Assembly (NCBI RefSeq): GCF_018324205.1
Contig: NZ_AP023356.1
Location: 4,419,501 to 4,483,500 of the forward strand
Source: Actinoplanes ianthinogenes
GTDB taxonomy: Bacteria > Actinomycetota > Actinomycetes > Mycobacteriales > Micromonosporaceae
Reading direction: 5' to 3'
DNA: 64,000 nt
The position numbers and the translations under genes were made by a program. Below the pieces are notes generated by a model that was given only the letters and a program-made list of their open reading frames with translations, was not told where the DNA came from and did not search any database. How positions within the stretch are numbered: the first letter of the stretch is position 1; the number at the start of each line of letters is the position of its first letter. Shown in pieces: positions 1-10,100 of the stretch.

Positions 1-855
1 CGCGGTCACCTCGGCCGCCCCGCGATCCTCGATCTCGACGTGCCCGCCGGTCGGCGTCGCCACGTCGACCGTCGACTCCGGAGCCACCACCAGGAACGGG
101 ATCCCGGCCCGGCGGGCGCCGAGCGCGTGCGCGTAGGTGCCGATCTTGTTGATCACGTCGCCGTTCGCGCAGATCCGGTCGGCGCCGAGGATCACCGCGT
201 CCACCTCGCCGCGCGCCATCAGGAACGGCCCGGCCGAGTCGACCGCGACCCGGTGCGCCACGCCCCACTGGGTCAGCTCCCACGAGGTCAGCCGGGCGCC
301 CTGGAGCAGCGGCCGGGTCTCGCTGGCGATCACCCCGCCCAGCCGGCCGCGCCGGTGCAGCTCGCCGACCACGCCCAGCGCGGTCCCGATGGTCACCGCG
401 CACAGGCCGCCGGTGTTGCAGTGGGTGAGCAGCCGGGCCCGCGGCCCGCACAGCTCGGTGACCAGGTCCGCGCCGTGGAAGGCCATCGACTGCGAGGCGG
501 CGATCTCCTCGTCCCGGATCGCGCAGGCCTCGGCCAGCACCGCGTCCGGACCCAGAGGCAGCAGGTTCGCCGCGCGTTGCGCGCCGCGGGCCAGGTTCAC
601 GGCCGTGGGACGCGCGGTTTCGATTTTGCGTACGGCCTGAGCCAGCGCCCCCGGGTCGTCGGCATGCACCCGTGCCGCGAGCGCGACGCCGAACGCCCCG
701 GCCACGCCCAGCGCCGGAGCACCGCGCACCGCCAGCGACTGGATCGCCGCGATCAGCTCCCCGACCGTGTGCAGGCGCAGCACCCGCAGGTCGCCGGGGA
801 GCGCCGTCTGATCGATGATCTCAACGGCGCCGTCCACCCAGTCGATCGTTCGCAT
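1..855 (-). CDS. mtnA: S-methyl-5-thioribose-1-phosphate isomerase, 3' end outside window
   Basis: Converts 5-methylthioribose-1-phosphate to 5-methylthioribulose-1-phosphate in the methionine salvage pathway (cytoplasmic; eIF2B-like fold). The first 285 residues are present and run off the left edge. The start MRTIDWVDGAVEIIDQT is typical of the family. Family blocks follow in order: SLAVRGAPALGVAGAFGVAL, then LLTHCNTGGLCAV (around residue 145, with the catalytic-loop cysteine), then VILGADRICANGDVINKIGT carrying the catalytic Asp. The gene lies 10 bp downstream of the M48 protease gene on the same strand, so it is probably cotranscribed with it. Identification is firm; the last quarter cannot be checked. 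Confidence 0.95.
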   Translation of the reverse strand, partial: MRTIDWVDGAVEIIDQTALPGDLRVLRLHTVGELIAAIQSLAVRGAPALGVAGAFGVALAARVHADDPGALAQAVRKIETARPTAVNLARGAQRAANLLPLGPDAVLAEACAIRDEEIAASQSMAFHGADLVTELCGPRARLLTHCNTGGLCAVTIGTALGVVGELHRRGRLGGVIASETRPLLQGARLTSWELTQWGVAHRVAVDSAGPFLMARGEVDAVILGADRICANGDVINKIGTYAHALGARRAGIPFLVVAPESTVDVATPTGGHVEIEDRGAAEVTA

Positions 856-865
856 GCTCCGCAGA

Positions 866-2719
866 CTATCGATCGGTCCTGTCCCTCAGGTGAGTGAGCA
901 TCTCGCGGAACAGGTCGTCGCTCTTGCCCATCTTGTCGGCGGTCCACCGCTCCTCGATGCCGACCGTGCGCCCGTCGTGCAGCAGCAGCGTCGCGGTGAC
1001 CGGCACCTCCCGGTCGATCCGCACGGTGGCGATCTCCTCGAACGCGATGTAGCGGTATCGTGCCGCCAGCTCGGCCGCCGAGACACCGCCGAGCAGCGCC
1101 GCCACCCGCTTGTCCCCGTCGTCGGTCGACTTCGGCGCCGGCGTGATCACGAAACCCTTGCTGAGCAGGATCAGGTCGGCGTGCTCGCCACCGTCCACCT
1201 TGACGTTCGGCATCGCGCCGAGCACCTCGGCGCCCTGCCCGGTGGCCCGGGTCTGCACCACCGTCGCGGTCTCCACCTGCACGCCCCGCTCGGCCATCCG
1301 GCGGCGCGCCTCCTCCAGGGTCTCCGGGGCGACGGCCAGCTTGGCGATCTCGGTGAAGTCGACCGGCTGCCCGTCGCGGTCGACCAGCCTGGCCGGCTCC
1401 GACCAGGAATGCTGCCAGCGGACCTGGCCGGAGCGCACCGCGGCGAGCTCGATCAGGTTCTCCATCACGCCGGCGAACTCGGCGACCGCCTCCGCGCGGG
1501 TCGCCTTCGGGAAGAACTCGGCCGCCAGGTCACCGAGCCGGCCCGCCTCGACCAGCCCGAACACCTCGGCGAGACCGGCCGCCGGGACGCCGGTGTGCCG
1601 GGCCGCGCTGCGGAACACCCGGTCGGCGCGGTTCTGCGTCACCAGCGTCATCGACGCGGCGGTGAAGTCGGCCCAGGGCAGGACGGTACGCGTCCCGAAG
1701 TCGACGACCTCCCGCTGCAACGCCAGGCCGGCCGCCTCGACGGCGGGCAGCAGCACGCTGGCCGGCCGCCCGTCCACCGCGTGCGGGGTGCGCGGCGCGG
1801 CCCGCATCGCGGCGATCCGGTCGGCGATCGCCGGGTGGCTGTCCCAGCGCGAGGTCTCGTCGGACGGCTCCTGCTCCCGCAGCTCGGCGAGCTCGTCGGC
1901 GCGGGCCCGGTAGAGCTGGCTGAACCCGCCGAAGACGTCGTCCGGCGCGTAGCCGAGCTCCCAGCCGTACCCGATGTACCGGCCCATGTAGAAGTTCCAC
2001 GCGGCGTCGACGACCGGCAGCTCGCGCATCGAGGAGACGGCGGCCTCCACCCCGGCCACCCGGACCGAGGCGAGGTCGGCCTCCAGCTCCTGCCGGCGTG
2101 CCACCGCGCTGCTGACCAGGCGGTACAGCCAGCCGTACGCCTTGAACACCCAGCCGAACACGTTCCAGGTGCCGACCCGGTCGAGGGTCTCGTGCATCGC
2201 CAGCCGGCCCCGGTAGGCGACCGCCGACAGCCGGGTGTGCGAGCCCGAGTAGTGCCCCAGCTCGTGGGCGAGCACCGAGCGCATCTGGTCCACACTGAAC
2301 GTCTGCATCAGCGGCATGCCGATGTACAGCCGGCGCGTCCCGCCGATCAGGCCGAGCAGCCGGGTGTCCTCGCTGACCGCCGCGTTCACCTCGGGGACCA
2401 GCCGGATCTCGTCCGGCGCCCGGGTGCCCACCTCGGCGGCCAGCGCGCGCACCTGCTGCCACAGCTCGGGCGCCTGCTCCGGGGTGACGACCAGGCCCTC
2501 CGGCTCGCCGGGCTTGGCCCGCACCGCCCGCCACAGACCGGCCACCACGGCGCCGACCGCGGCGATCAGCAGCCAGCTCAGCTTGGCCGCGCCCACGCCG
2601 TGCGCGTGCGTCCAGATCTCGTAGAGGAGCCAGCCGACAAGGGCCAGCTGCACCAGTCCGAGCAGATAGAAACCGGCCAGCATGACGACCGAGATCGCGG
2701 CACGCAGCGCTGTGGGCAT
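866..2719 (-). CDS. M48-family membrane zinc metallopeptidase
   Basis: 617-residue HtpX/Ste24-like protease. Two hydrophobic segments lie near the N-terminus (about residues 8-33 and 45-63). The zinc motif HELGH is near residue 150 and the third-ligand region EADLASVRVAG near residue 215, as in peptidase family M48. The C-terminal half is a longer cytoplasmic-looking extension without a motif I recognise. The ATG at 2719 is preferred because GGGGAG sits about 9 nt upstream; an in-frame GTG seven codons earlier is possible. It probably works in membrane-protein quality control, which is inferred from the family. It is followed 10 bp later by mtnA. Confidence 0.88.
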   Translation of the reverse strand: MPTALRAAISVVMLAGFYLLGLVQLALVGWLLYEIWTHAHGVGAAKLSWLLIAAVGAVVAGLWRAVRAKPGEPEGLVVTPEQAPELWQQVRALAAEVGTRAPDEIRLVPEVNAAVSEDTRLLGLIGGTRRLYIGMPLMQTFSVDQMRSVLAHELGHYSGSHTRLSAVAYRGRLAMHETLDRVGTWNVFGWVFKAYGWLYRLVSSAVARRQELEADLASVRVAGVEAAVSSMRELPVVDAAWNFYMGRYIGYGWELGYAPDDVFGGFSQLYRARADELAELREQEPSDETSRWDSHPAIADRIAAMRAAPRTPHAVDGRPASVLLPAVEAAGLALQREVVDFGTRTVLPWADFTAASMTLVTQNRADRVFRSAARHTGVPAAGLAEVFGLVEAGRLGDLAAEFFPKATRAEAVAEFAGVMENLIELAAVRSGQVRWQHSWSEPARLVDRDGQPVDFTEIAKLAVAPETLEEARRRMAERGVQVETATVVQTRATGQGAEVLGAMPNVKVDGGEHADLILLSKGFVITPAPKSTDDGDKRVAALLGGVSAAELAARYRYIAFEEIATVRIDREVPVTATLLLHDGRTVGIEERWTADKMGKSDDLFREMLTHLRDRTDR

Positions 2720-2860
2720 CGCGGTGTTCTCCCCTGTTACGCCGCCGCCCCGACCAGGCGGCGCAGGGAAGATACCGGCATGAATCTTTGCCCGGCAACC
2801 CCGCGAGGCCGCGGCTCCGGTCGTACGAAAAACGGGTTTGAATGCCTTTAGGGTGTCGGT

Positions 2861-3919
2861 ATGGCATCCCGTGACCCGGTCGCCGATCTGCGGCGCATCG
2901 CGTTTCTGCTGGAGCGGGCGAACGAGGCGACCTACCGGGTGAAGGCGTTCCGGTCGGCCGCCGCGACGGTGAGCAAGACGCCGCACGACGAGCTGGTCGA
3001 GCGGGCCACCGCCGGCACCCTGGCCAAGCTCGCCGGGGTCGGTGAGGTGACCGCCCGCTGCGTGACCGAGTCGCTGGCCGGCGAGGAGCCGGTCTACCTG
3101 CGGCGGCTGGTCAGCACCGAGGGCGCCGACCTGCCGGCCGAGGCCACCGCCCTGCGGCAGGCGCTGCGCGGCGACTGCCACGTGCACTCGGACTGGTCCG
3201 ACGGCGGCTCGCCGATCGAGGAGATGGCGCTGGCCGCGGCCGAGGTCGGGCACGAGTACTTCGTGCTCACCGACCACTCGCCGCGGCTGACGGTGGCCCG
3301 CGGGCTGACCGCCGAGCGGCTGCGCCGCCAACTGGACCACGTGGCGAAACTGAACGCGCAGCTGCCGGAGGGCTTCCGGATCCTCACCGGCATCGAGGTG
3401 GACATCCTGGAGGACGGCTCGCTGGATCAGGAGGACGAGCTGCTGTCCCGGCTGGACGTGGTGGTCGGCTCGGTGCACAGCAAGCTGCGTGACGACTCGG
3501 CCAGGATGACCCGCCGGATGCTGGCCGCGATCGCCAACCCGCACCTGGACATCCTCGGGCACATGACCGGGCGCAAGGTGGCCGCCGCCGGGGCCGGCGA
3601 CGCCGCGCACCGGACCGCCCGGACCCGGCCGCCGAGCACGTTCGACCTGGAGAAGGTGCTGGCCGCCTGCGTCGAGCACGACAAGGCCGTGGAGATCAAC
3701 TCCCGGCCGGACCGGCTCGACCCGCCGAAACGGATGCTGACCGTGGCGGTCGAGGCCGGCTGCCGGTTCAGCATCGACACCGACGCGCACGCCCCGGGTC
3801 AGCTGGACTGGCTGGGCAACGGGTGCGAGCGGGCGGCGCTGTGCGGCGTGCCCGCCGATCGGGTGGTGAACACCTGGACCGCCGACCGCCTGCTGGAGTG
3901 GACGGCGTCGCATCGCTGA
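2861..3919 (+). CDS. PHP-domain metal-dependent hydrolase with HhH N-terminus (PolX-like)
   Basis: 352 residues. Residues 1-85 resemble the helix-hairpin-helix 8-kDa region of PolX-type polymerases (TLAKLAGVGEVTARCV). Residues 100-352 form a complete PHP domain with the metal-binding series GDCHVHSDWSDG, LTDHS, GIEVDIL, GSVHS, GHMTGR and SIDTDAHAP. There is no polymerase palm domain, so this is the stand-alone histidinol-phosphatase/phosphoesterase type common in actinomycetes, possibly acting on DNA 3' ends; the substrate is unknown. TAGGGT (2849-2854) lies exactly 6 nt before the ATG and no Shine-Dalgarno sequence is visible, so the mRNA is probably leaderless. It is divergent from the M48 gene. 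Confidence 0.88.
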   Translation: MASRDPVADLRRIAFLLERANEATYRVKAFRSAAATVSKTPHDELVERATAGTLAKLAGVGEVTARCVTESLAGEEPVYLRRLVSTEGADLPAEATALRQALRGDCHVHSDWSDGGSPIEEMALAAAEVGHEYFVLTDHSPRLTVARGLTAERLRRQLDHVAKLNAQLPEGFRILTGIEVDILEDGSLDQEDELLSRLDVVVGSVHSKLRDDSARMTRRMLAAIANPHLDILGHMTGRKVAAAGAGDAAHRTARTRPPSTFDLEKVLAACVEHDKAVEINSRPDRLDPPKRMLTVAVEAGCRFSIDTDAHAPGQLDWLGNGCERAALCGVPADRVVNTWTADRLLEWTASHR

Positions 3920-3962
3920 AATCGGACGGCTTGCGCCCCGCCACATCCCCTAAGGTCGGGCC

Positions 3963-5633
3963 GTGGGACGAATTGACGAACTCGCCAACCGATATGTCGA
4001 CGAGTGGGCCGAGCTGAACCCGACCGGCGCCACCGCCGTCGGCATCTCGGGTTACGACGACAAGACCGACGACCTCTCACCGGAGGGCTTCGCGGCCCAG
4101 GCGGACCTGGTGCGCCGCACCCTCAACGAGCTCGACGTGCTGGAGCCCGAGCACGAGTCCGAGCAGGTCGCCAAGGACGCCATGATGGAGCGTCTCGGCC
4201 TGGAGCTGGCCCGGTTCGACGCCGGCTACGCGGCCACCGACATCAACGTGATCGCCAGCGCCCTGCACGGGCTGCGGATGGTGTTCGACATGATGCCGAC
4301 CGAGGGCGAGCCGGCGGTGGCCAACATCGCGGCCCGGCTCAACGGCCTGCCGCTCGCGCTGGAGCAGTACCGCCGGACCCTGGTGGAGGGCGCCGACCGG
4401 GGTGTGGTCAGCCCCCGGGCGCAGCTGGTGGCGGTCGCCGAGCAGTGCGACGCGTGGACCGACGCGAGCCGGGACAACTTCTTCGAGGGCCTGGCCGGCC
4501 GGCTGGAGGCGTCCGGGGCGCTCGCCGCCGAACTGCGCCGGGGCGCCGCCGCCGCGACCGCCGCGACCGCGGAGTTCGGCCGGTTCCTGCGCGAGGAGTT
4601 GTCCCCGCGCGGGCGGGCCAAGGAGGCCGCCGGGCTGGAGCGATACACGCTGGCCTCGCAGTACTTCCTGGGCGCCAAGGTGGACCTGCTGGAGACGTAC
4701 CACTGGGGATTCGCCGAGCTGTACCGCCTGGAGCGGGAGATGCTCGCGGTCTCCGCGGCGATCGCCGGCTCGGGCGCCTCGATCGACCTGGCGGTGCAGA
4801 CGCTGGACGCCGACCCGGCCCGCAACATCGCCGGCAAGGAGCAGTTCCGCGACTGGATGCAGGCGCTCTCCGACCGGGCGATCACCGAGCTGAACGGCAC
4901 CCACTTCGACATCGAGGCGCCGGCCCAGAAACTGGAGTGCTGCCTCACCCCGACGAGCGACGGCGGCATATACTACACCGGACCGAGCGAGGACTTCTCC
5001 CGGCCGGGCCGGATGTGGTGGGCAGTGCCGGAGGGGCAGGAGTCGTTCTCCACCTGGCGCGAGGTGACCACGGTCTACCACGAGGGCGTGCCCGGCCATC
5101 ACCTCCAGGTCAGCCAGGCCCTGCTCCGCGCCGGCACGCTCAACCGCTGGCAGCGGCTGCTCTCCTGGTGCTCCGGGCACGGCGAGGGCTGGGCCCTGTA
5201 CGCCGAGCGCCTGATGGACGAGCTCGGCTATCTCACCGATCCGGGCGACCGGCTCGGCATGCTGGACGGCCAGGCGCTCCGCGCGGCTCGCGTGATCGTC
5301 GACATCGGCATGCACCTCGAACTGGAGATCCCCAAGGACAACCCGTTCGGCTTCCACCCGGGCGACCGTTGGACACCGGAGCTGGGCTGGGAGTTCCTCC
5401 GGGCGCACACCCGGATGCAGGAGGACGTGCTGCGGTTCGAGTGGAAGCGGTACCTGGGCTGGCCGGGGCAGGCGCCGTCGTACAAGGTCGGCGAGCGGAT
5501 CTGGTTGCAGGCGCGGGACGAGGCGAAGCAGCGGCACGGCAGTGACTTCGACCTCAAGACATTTCACCGAGATGCCCTTAATCTGGGCTCATTGGGCCTT
5601 GATCCACTTCGGAAAGCACTAAGCAGGATTTAA
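3963..5633 (+). CDS. DUF885 family protein (putative metallopeptidase-like)
   Basis: 556 residues matching the DUF885 family along its length. The family's conserved signature HEGVPGHH is near residue 374, inside TVYHEGVPGHHLQVSQALL, and the later GHGEGWALYAERLMDELG block is also present. The HExxGH-like pattern suggests a zinc hydrolase, but activity is not established for most members. No signal peptide is visible. The start is GTG, 6 nt after TAAGGT (3951-3956), which again suggests a leaderless transcript. A strong hairpin terminator follows the stop codon. Confidence 0.85.
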   Translation: MGRIDELANRYVDEWAELNPTGATAVGISGYDDKTDDLSPEGFAAQADLVRRTLNELDVLEPEHESEQVAKDAMMERLGLELARFDAGYAATDINVIASALHGLRMVFDMMPTEGEPAVANIAARLNGLPLALEQYRRTLVEGADRGVVSPRAQLVAVAEQCDAWTDASRDNFFEGLAGRLEASGALAAELRRGAAAATAATAEFGRFLREELSPRGRAKEAAGLERYTLASQYFLGAKVDLLETYHWGFAELYRLEREMLAVSAAIAGSGASIDLAVQTLDADPARNIAGKEQFRDWMQALSDRAITELNGTHFDIEAPAQKLECCLTPTSDGGIYYTGPSEDFSRPGRMWWAVPEGQESFSTWREVTTVYHEGVPGHHLQVSQALLRAGTLNRWQRLLSWCSGHGEGWALYAERLMDELGYLTDPGDRLGMLDGQALRAARVIVDIGMHLELEIPKDNPFGFHPGDRWTPELGWEFLRAHTRMQEDVLRFEWKRYLGWPGQAPSYKVGERIWLQARDEAKQRHGSDFDLKTFHRDALNLGSLGLDPLRKALSRI

Positions 5634-5640
5634 GTCATTA

Positions 5641-5684
5641 GGGTCTCTCCGTGTCGAAAACGGGACGGAGAGGCCCTCTTTTTA
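5641..5684 (+). terminator. Rho-independent terminator after the DUF885 gene
   Basis: A 12-bp stem (GGGTCTCTCCGT at 5641-5652 pairing with ACGGAGAGGCCC at 5665-5676, one G-T pair) is followed by TCTTTTTAT. It begins 7 bp after the stop codon. Confidence 0.85.
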
Positions 5685-5761
5685 TGTCGTGATCCGACTA
5701 CGGAGGGTAGGTTTCTGCCTTTCCGTAATTGTCGGACCACTTTCCGTGGACCATACCGCAC

Positions 5762-5806
5762 CCAAGACGTAACGAATCCGAAGTAGAACTCATATTCACG
5801 TCTTGG
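5762..5806. promoter_or_regulatory. Spaced inverted repeat upstream of the conservon
   Basis: Perfect 9-bp arms CCAAGACGT (5762-5770) and ACGTCTTGG (5798-5806) are separated by 27 bp of unusually A/T-rich sequence. They lie about 240 bp before the first conservon-cluster gene, in a 360-bp gap (5685-6044) that holds no gene. A TTGACC hexamer at about 5958 may be part of the promoter. The regulator is unknown. Confidence 0.45.
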
Positions 5807-6044
5807 CCGCCATCCGGATACCATCTCCGCGGCACGTGTCACTCAGCCGACGCCCCCACGCTGCGGGTACAGCGGGTTCGGCAGTGCTGCGTATCCCCCG
5901 ATCAGCCGAGCGAACTCTGACCCTTGGAAAGGGGTTTCTTGAGGATTTCTCGGATAGATTGACCCAGATCGGTGCGCCCGCATGGCTACGTTCTGTAGCC
6001 CCCCAATGGCCCATCGCGTGTGTGCATGGCGGAGGACGAAAGCA

Positions 6045-7181
6045 ATGTCAGTCTCGGTGAACAGCCGGCGAACCCGTTTACGCTCCGCCCTCGCGGTGGT
6101 GCTGACGGCTCTTGTCCTGCTGCCGGCCGCAGGCCTGTTCCTGCGGGTCCTGCAAGAGAACTCCCACCAGCGCGACAACACCAAGCTCGAACAACAGGGC
6201 GTGGAGTATTTGACCGCCCTGTCGACGCTGGTCAGCGCTCTCGCCGAGTCGCAGGCCTCGGCCCTGCAGGGTGTCCCCGCGGAGCCGGCCTCGGTGACCG
6301 CGGCCGTGGCCCGGGTGCAGGGTGTCGACGAGCGCCTCGGTGACGACCTGGAGACCAAGACCCGCTGGGCGGATCTCAAGGACAAGATCTCCAAGCTGCC
6401 CAAGATCCCTGCCGACACCGCTGCGGAAAAGGTCTTCGAGGCACACGTCGAGGTCGCTGACCTGACGCTGGAGATGTACGACCTGGTCGCCGAGAACTCC
6501 ACGCTGGCGCAGGACGACGACAACGACATCTGGTTCCTCCAGGAGGCGGTCACCGTCCGCATGCCGGAGGCGGTCACCGCGGTCAGCCGGATGAGCGACC
6601 TCGCGTCGATGGCCGCCGGCGCCAAGAAGGCCCAGCGCCAGCTGCTCACCGTCAGGTTCGGTTACGAGGCGCTGGCCGTGCAGGACAGCGTCGGCGAGGT
6701 GACCGACAGCCTCCAGGAGGCGGTCGACAGCACCAACAGCGACACGCTCAGCGGCAACCTGGTCAGCAACCTGGACTCGTTCCGCCGTGGCATCGAGGCC
6801 GCCAACCGTGGCGCCAACCTCGGTAGCGGCGCCCCGAACGCGTCGACCCTGGTGACCGCGCAGTCGACCCTCCAGACCGCGCTGAGCGCGCTGTCCGGCG
6901 TGGTGCTCAAGGAGATCTCCGGCCTGCTCGACGACCGGATGGACACCCTGAACTACAAGCGGTTCGAGGCGTACGCCCTGTTCGGCATCGCCGTCGCGCT
7001 GATCGTGGTGGCCACCTTCTGGACCCGCGTCCGGGCCCGTGAGGTGCGGTCCGGCCTGACCTCGCAGTCCGGTGAGGGCAGCCGCGACGTCTCGGTCCAG
7101 GCGGCCGGCTCGTACGACTCCACCTACGGCGACATCCCCAACTACGGCGGCGGGCGGGAGCGTACCGGTGCTCTTCGCTAA
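6045..7181 (+). CDS. Membrane-anchored helical sensor-like protein preceding the conservon
   Basis: 378 residues. There is one membrane segment near residues 14-34 and a second near 310-332. Between them is an extracytoplasmic, largely helical domain of about 270 residues, and the cytoplasmic tail of about 45 residues is Gly/Tyr/Ser-rich. This is the plan of a four-helix-bundle receptor, but it has no HAMP, kinase or methyl-accepting domain. The ATG at 6045 has GGAGGA 8 nt upstream; earlier in-frame starts have none. Its end overlaps the next gene by 14 bp, so the two are almost certainly cotranscribed and may form one sensory complex. I do not recognise the family. Confidence 0.75.
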   Translation: MSVSVNSRRTRLRSALAVVLTALVLLPAAGLFLRVLQENSHQRDNTKLEQQGVEYLTALSTLVSALAESQASALQGVPAEPASVTAAVARVQGVDERLGDDLETKTRWADLKDKISKLPKIPADTAAEKVFEAHVEVADLTLEMYDLVAENSTLAQDDDNDIWFLQEAVTVRMPEAVTAVSRMSDLASMAAGAKKAQRQLLTVRFGYEALAVQDSVGEVTDSLQEAVDSTNSDTLSGNLVSNLDSFRRGIEAANRGANLGSGAPNASTLVTAQSTLQTALSALSGVVLKEISGLLDDRMDTLNYKRFEAYALFGIAVALIVVATFWTRVRAREVRSGLTSQSGEGSRDVSVQAAGSYDSTYGDIPNYGGGRERTGALR

Positions 7182-10100
7182 GTTCCGCATCCTGGGCAAA
7201 CTCGCCCTGTTGGTGCTCGTGCCGCTGCTGGGCGTCCTCGCCCTGACAGTGCCGATCATCTACAACCGTGTCTCCGCGGCGTCGACCGCGCAGGAGACCT
7301 CGGACACCGTCCGGCTGGCCACCCGGCTCAGCACCGCGATCCTGGAGCTCCAGGAGGAGCGTCTGCTCTCGGTGGGCTACCTCCTGGGCCTGGTCGAGCG
7401 GCCGGACCTGGTCGTGCAGAGCGCCGAGGCCTCCGACAAGGTGGCCGAGCTGCTCAACGACGAGGAGCTGACCCTGCCGGCCGCGCTGCGCCGGTCGATC
7501 GTCCTGGCCACCAAGCTGAACGCCACCCGGCAGAACGTGCTCAACGGTCTGACCCAGCCGATCGAGGTCGTCCAGGACTTCACCAACGTCGTCACCCCGA
7601 TGATCGACGGCCTGGCGCTCTCCACCCACGCCGACCTGACCACCTCCGTCGGCCAGCAGGTCTTCGCCCTGGAGCGCTCGATGCGCTCCGACGACCTGAT
7701 CAGCCAGGCCTCGTGTTACCTGGCCACCGCCGTGGCGGTCGCCAAGGCGCCGGACGCGAAGACCCGGGCCGCCGCCCCGCTGCTGCTGACCCAGTTCAGC
7801 AACACGTTCAGCGAGATCCAGTCGATCATCACGTCGTCGAAGCCGTACTTCACCGACGGCCAGTACAAGCTCTACCTGAGCACGCAGGACGCGTTCCAGT
7901 CCCGGGTGGGCCCCGAGTTCACCACGGCGCTGGCGACCAACCCGACCCTGGCGCTGGTCAACCTCCGGATCAAGACGCTGTTCCCGTCGCTGACCTCCGT
8001 CATGGTGCTCGGTGGTTTCGTCGAGAAGCGCGTGGCGAAGGACGTGGACGTCGCCGTTACCGGCAACCGGGACAGCGCCATCCAGCAGGCGGTGTTCGTC
8101 GGTGGTGGCGCGCTGCTCCTGCTGATCGTCGTGGTCACGCTCTCGATCTTCATGTCCCGCGCGGTCGCCCGGCCGCTGCGTCGTCTGACCGTCTCCGCCG
8201 ACCGCATCGCCCGCGCCGCCGAGGCCGAGCTCGAGCGCGTCGCCGACGACGAGGGCGAGGCCCAGGTACGCCCGATCCGCCTGGACCCGGTCGACGTCGA
8301 GGCCCAGGACGAGATCGGTGACCTGGCCCGCGCGTTCGACCGCGTGCAGACCACCGCCGCCCGGCTGGTGGAACGCCAGGTGCTCGGCCGTCGTAACGTC
8401 GCCCAGATGTTCGGCCACGTCGGCCGGCGTACGCAGAACCTGGTCGGCCGTCAGCTCTCCCTGATCGACGGTCTGGAGCGCCGGGAGACCGACTCCGACC
8501 GCCTGCGCGAGCTGTACCGACTGGACCACATGTCCAGCCGTCTGCGCCGGAACGCGTCCGCGCTGGTCGTGCTCTCCGGTGGCGCCGGCGCGAACGAGCA
8601 CATGGCGCCGCTGCCGCTCTCCGACGTCGTCCGTCTCGCCCTCGGTGAGATCGAGGACTACACCCGTGTCGAGGTGGACGTCCCCGAGGAGATCGTCGTG
8701 GTGCCGGCCGTCCTGGCCGACCTCACCCTGCTCCTCGCCGAGCTGCTGGAGAACGCCACCACGTTCTCCCCGCCGCACACCACCGTCGTGGTCTCCGCCG
8801 AGGAGCTGCGCGGCGGCGCCCGCCTGGCGATCATCGACCACGGCCTCGGCCTCCAGCCCGAGCGGCTGGCCGAGGAGAACGCCCGGCTGACCCGCCGTGA
8901 GCGACTGGACCTGGCGCCCACCGAGGTGCTCGGCCTGTTCGTGGTCGGCCGGCTCGCCCGCCGGCACGGGATCGAGGTCACCCTGACCGACACCCCGGAC
9001 GGCGGTCTGACCGCCTGGATCGACCTGAGCCCGCAGCACCTGATCGCCCGGGTGGAGAGCCTCGCCCCGGCCGGGATGCAGGCCCCGCCGGCCGTACCGG
9101 CGGCGGCCGCGATGCCGCAGATCCCGGCGCAGCGCGAGCCGCTGATCTCGCCGGTGAGCGGCGCGCTGCGCGGCAACACCGCCGAGGTGGCCATCGCCAG
9201 CACCGCGGTCCGTACGGTCCCGGGCAGCCAGCAGCCGTTCGACCCGAACGTGCTGAACCGGGCCACCCGGACGCTGGAGTCGGTCCCGTCCTGGAACGCG
9301 TTCGGCGCCGAGCCGGCCCAGCCGGCCGTCGAGGACCCGTACGCGGGTCAGCCGGTCTACGACGCCGAGCCGGTGTACTCGCCGGGGATCGCGTACCAGG
9401 AGCCGGCCTACCAGGCGCCGGCCCCGTCGCCCGGCTACCACAGCGGCATCCCGGTCGCCGGCCGGGTGCCGGGCGCGATGCCCGAGCTGCCCGCCGCCGG
9501 TCAGTCGGCCTGGGGCAACGACCCGGCCCTGCCGGCCGCGCCCGGCTGGAACACTCCGCAGCCGTCCGAGACCGCTTGGAACGTCCCGGACGAGCCCGCC
9601 TGGAACGCCCCGGCCCCGGCGCAGAGCACGAACAGCTGGAACACCCCGGCCCCGGCCGAGAGCAACTGGAACACCCCGGCCCCGGCCGAGAGCAGTTGGA
9701 ACACCCCGGCCCCGGCCCAGAACCACTGGAACACCCCGCAACCGGCCGAGCCGGTCTGGAACACCCCGGCTCCGGCCGTGGAGGCGCCAATGGCTTCGGC
9801 CAGCAACTCGGGCTACTCGGCCCCGGTCCCGGAGCCGACCGCTCCGGAGCCGGTGATCGCTCAGCAGAACGGCGGCAACAAGCCGCTGCGCCGCCGGGTG
9901 CCGGGCAGCCAGCTCCCCATGGAGACCGGTCCCAAGCAGCACGCCGCGGCGCCGTCGCAGGACGACGCCCTGGCCGCCCGGGCCGCCTTCGACGCCTTCG
10001 AGGCCGGTGTCAGCCGGGCTCACGAGACCAGCACGACCATTCCGGCCCCGGACTTCGCGGGCGGGCAGTGGAACATGCCGGCCTCGATGCCCGACCTGCC

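Noticed and set aside
866..3946. A 1026-codon minus-strand frame extending the M48 gene across the PHP gene
   Set aside because: The part beyond 2719 is antisense to a clear PHP-domain gene; the M48 start at 2719 has a good ribosome site.
6907..10023. A 1038-codon minus-strand frame opposite the conservon kinase
   Set aside because: GC-rich third positions of the real gene remove stops on the other strand; the product is Arg/Gly-rich nonsense.
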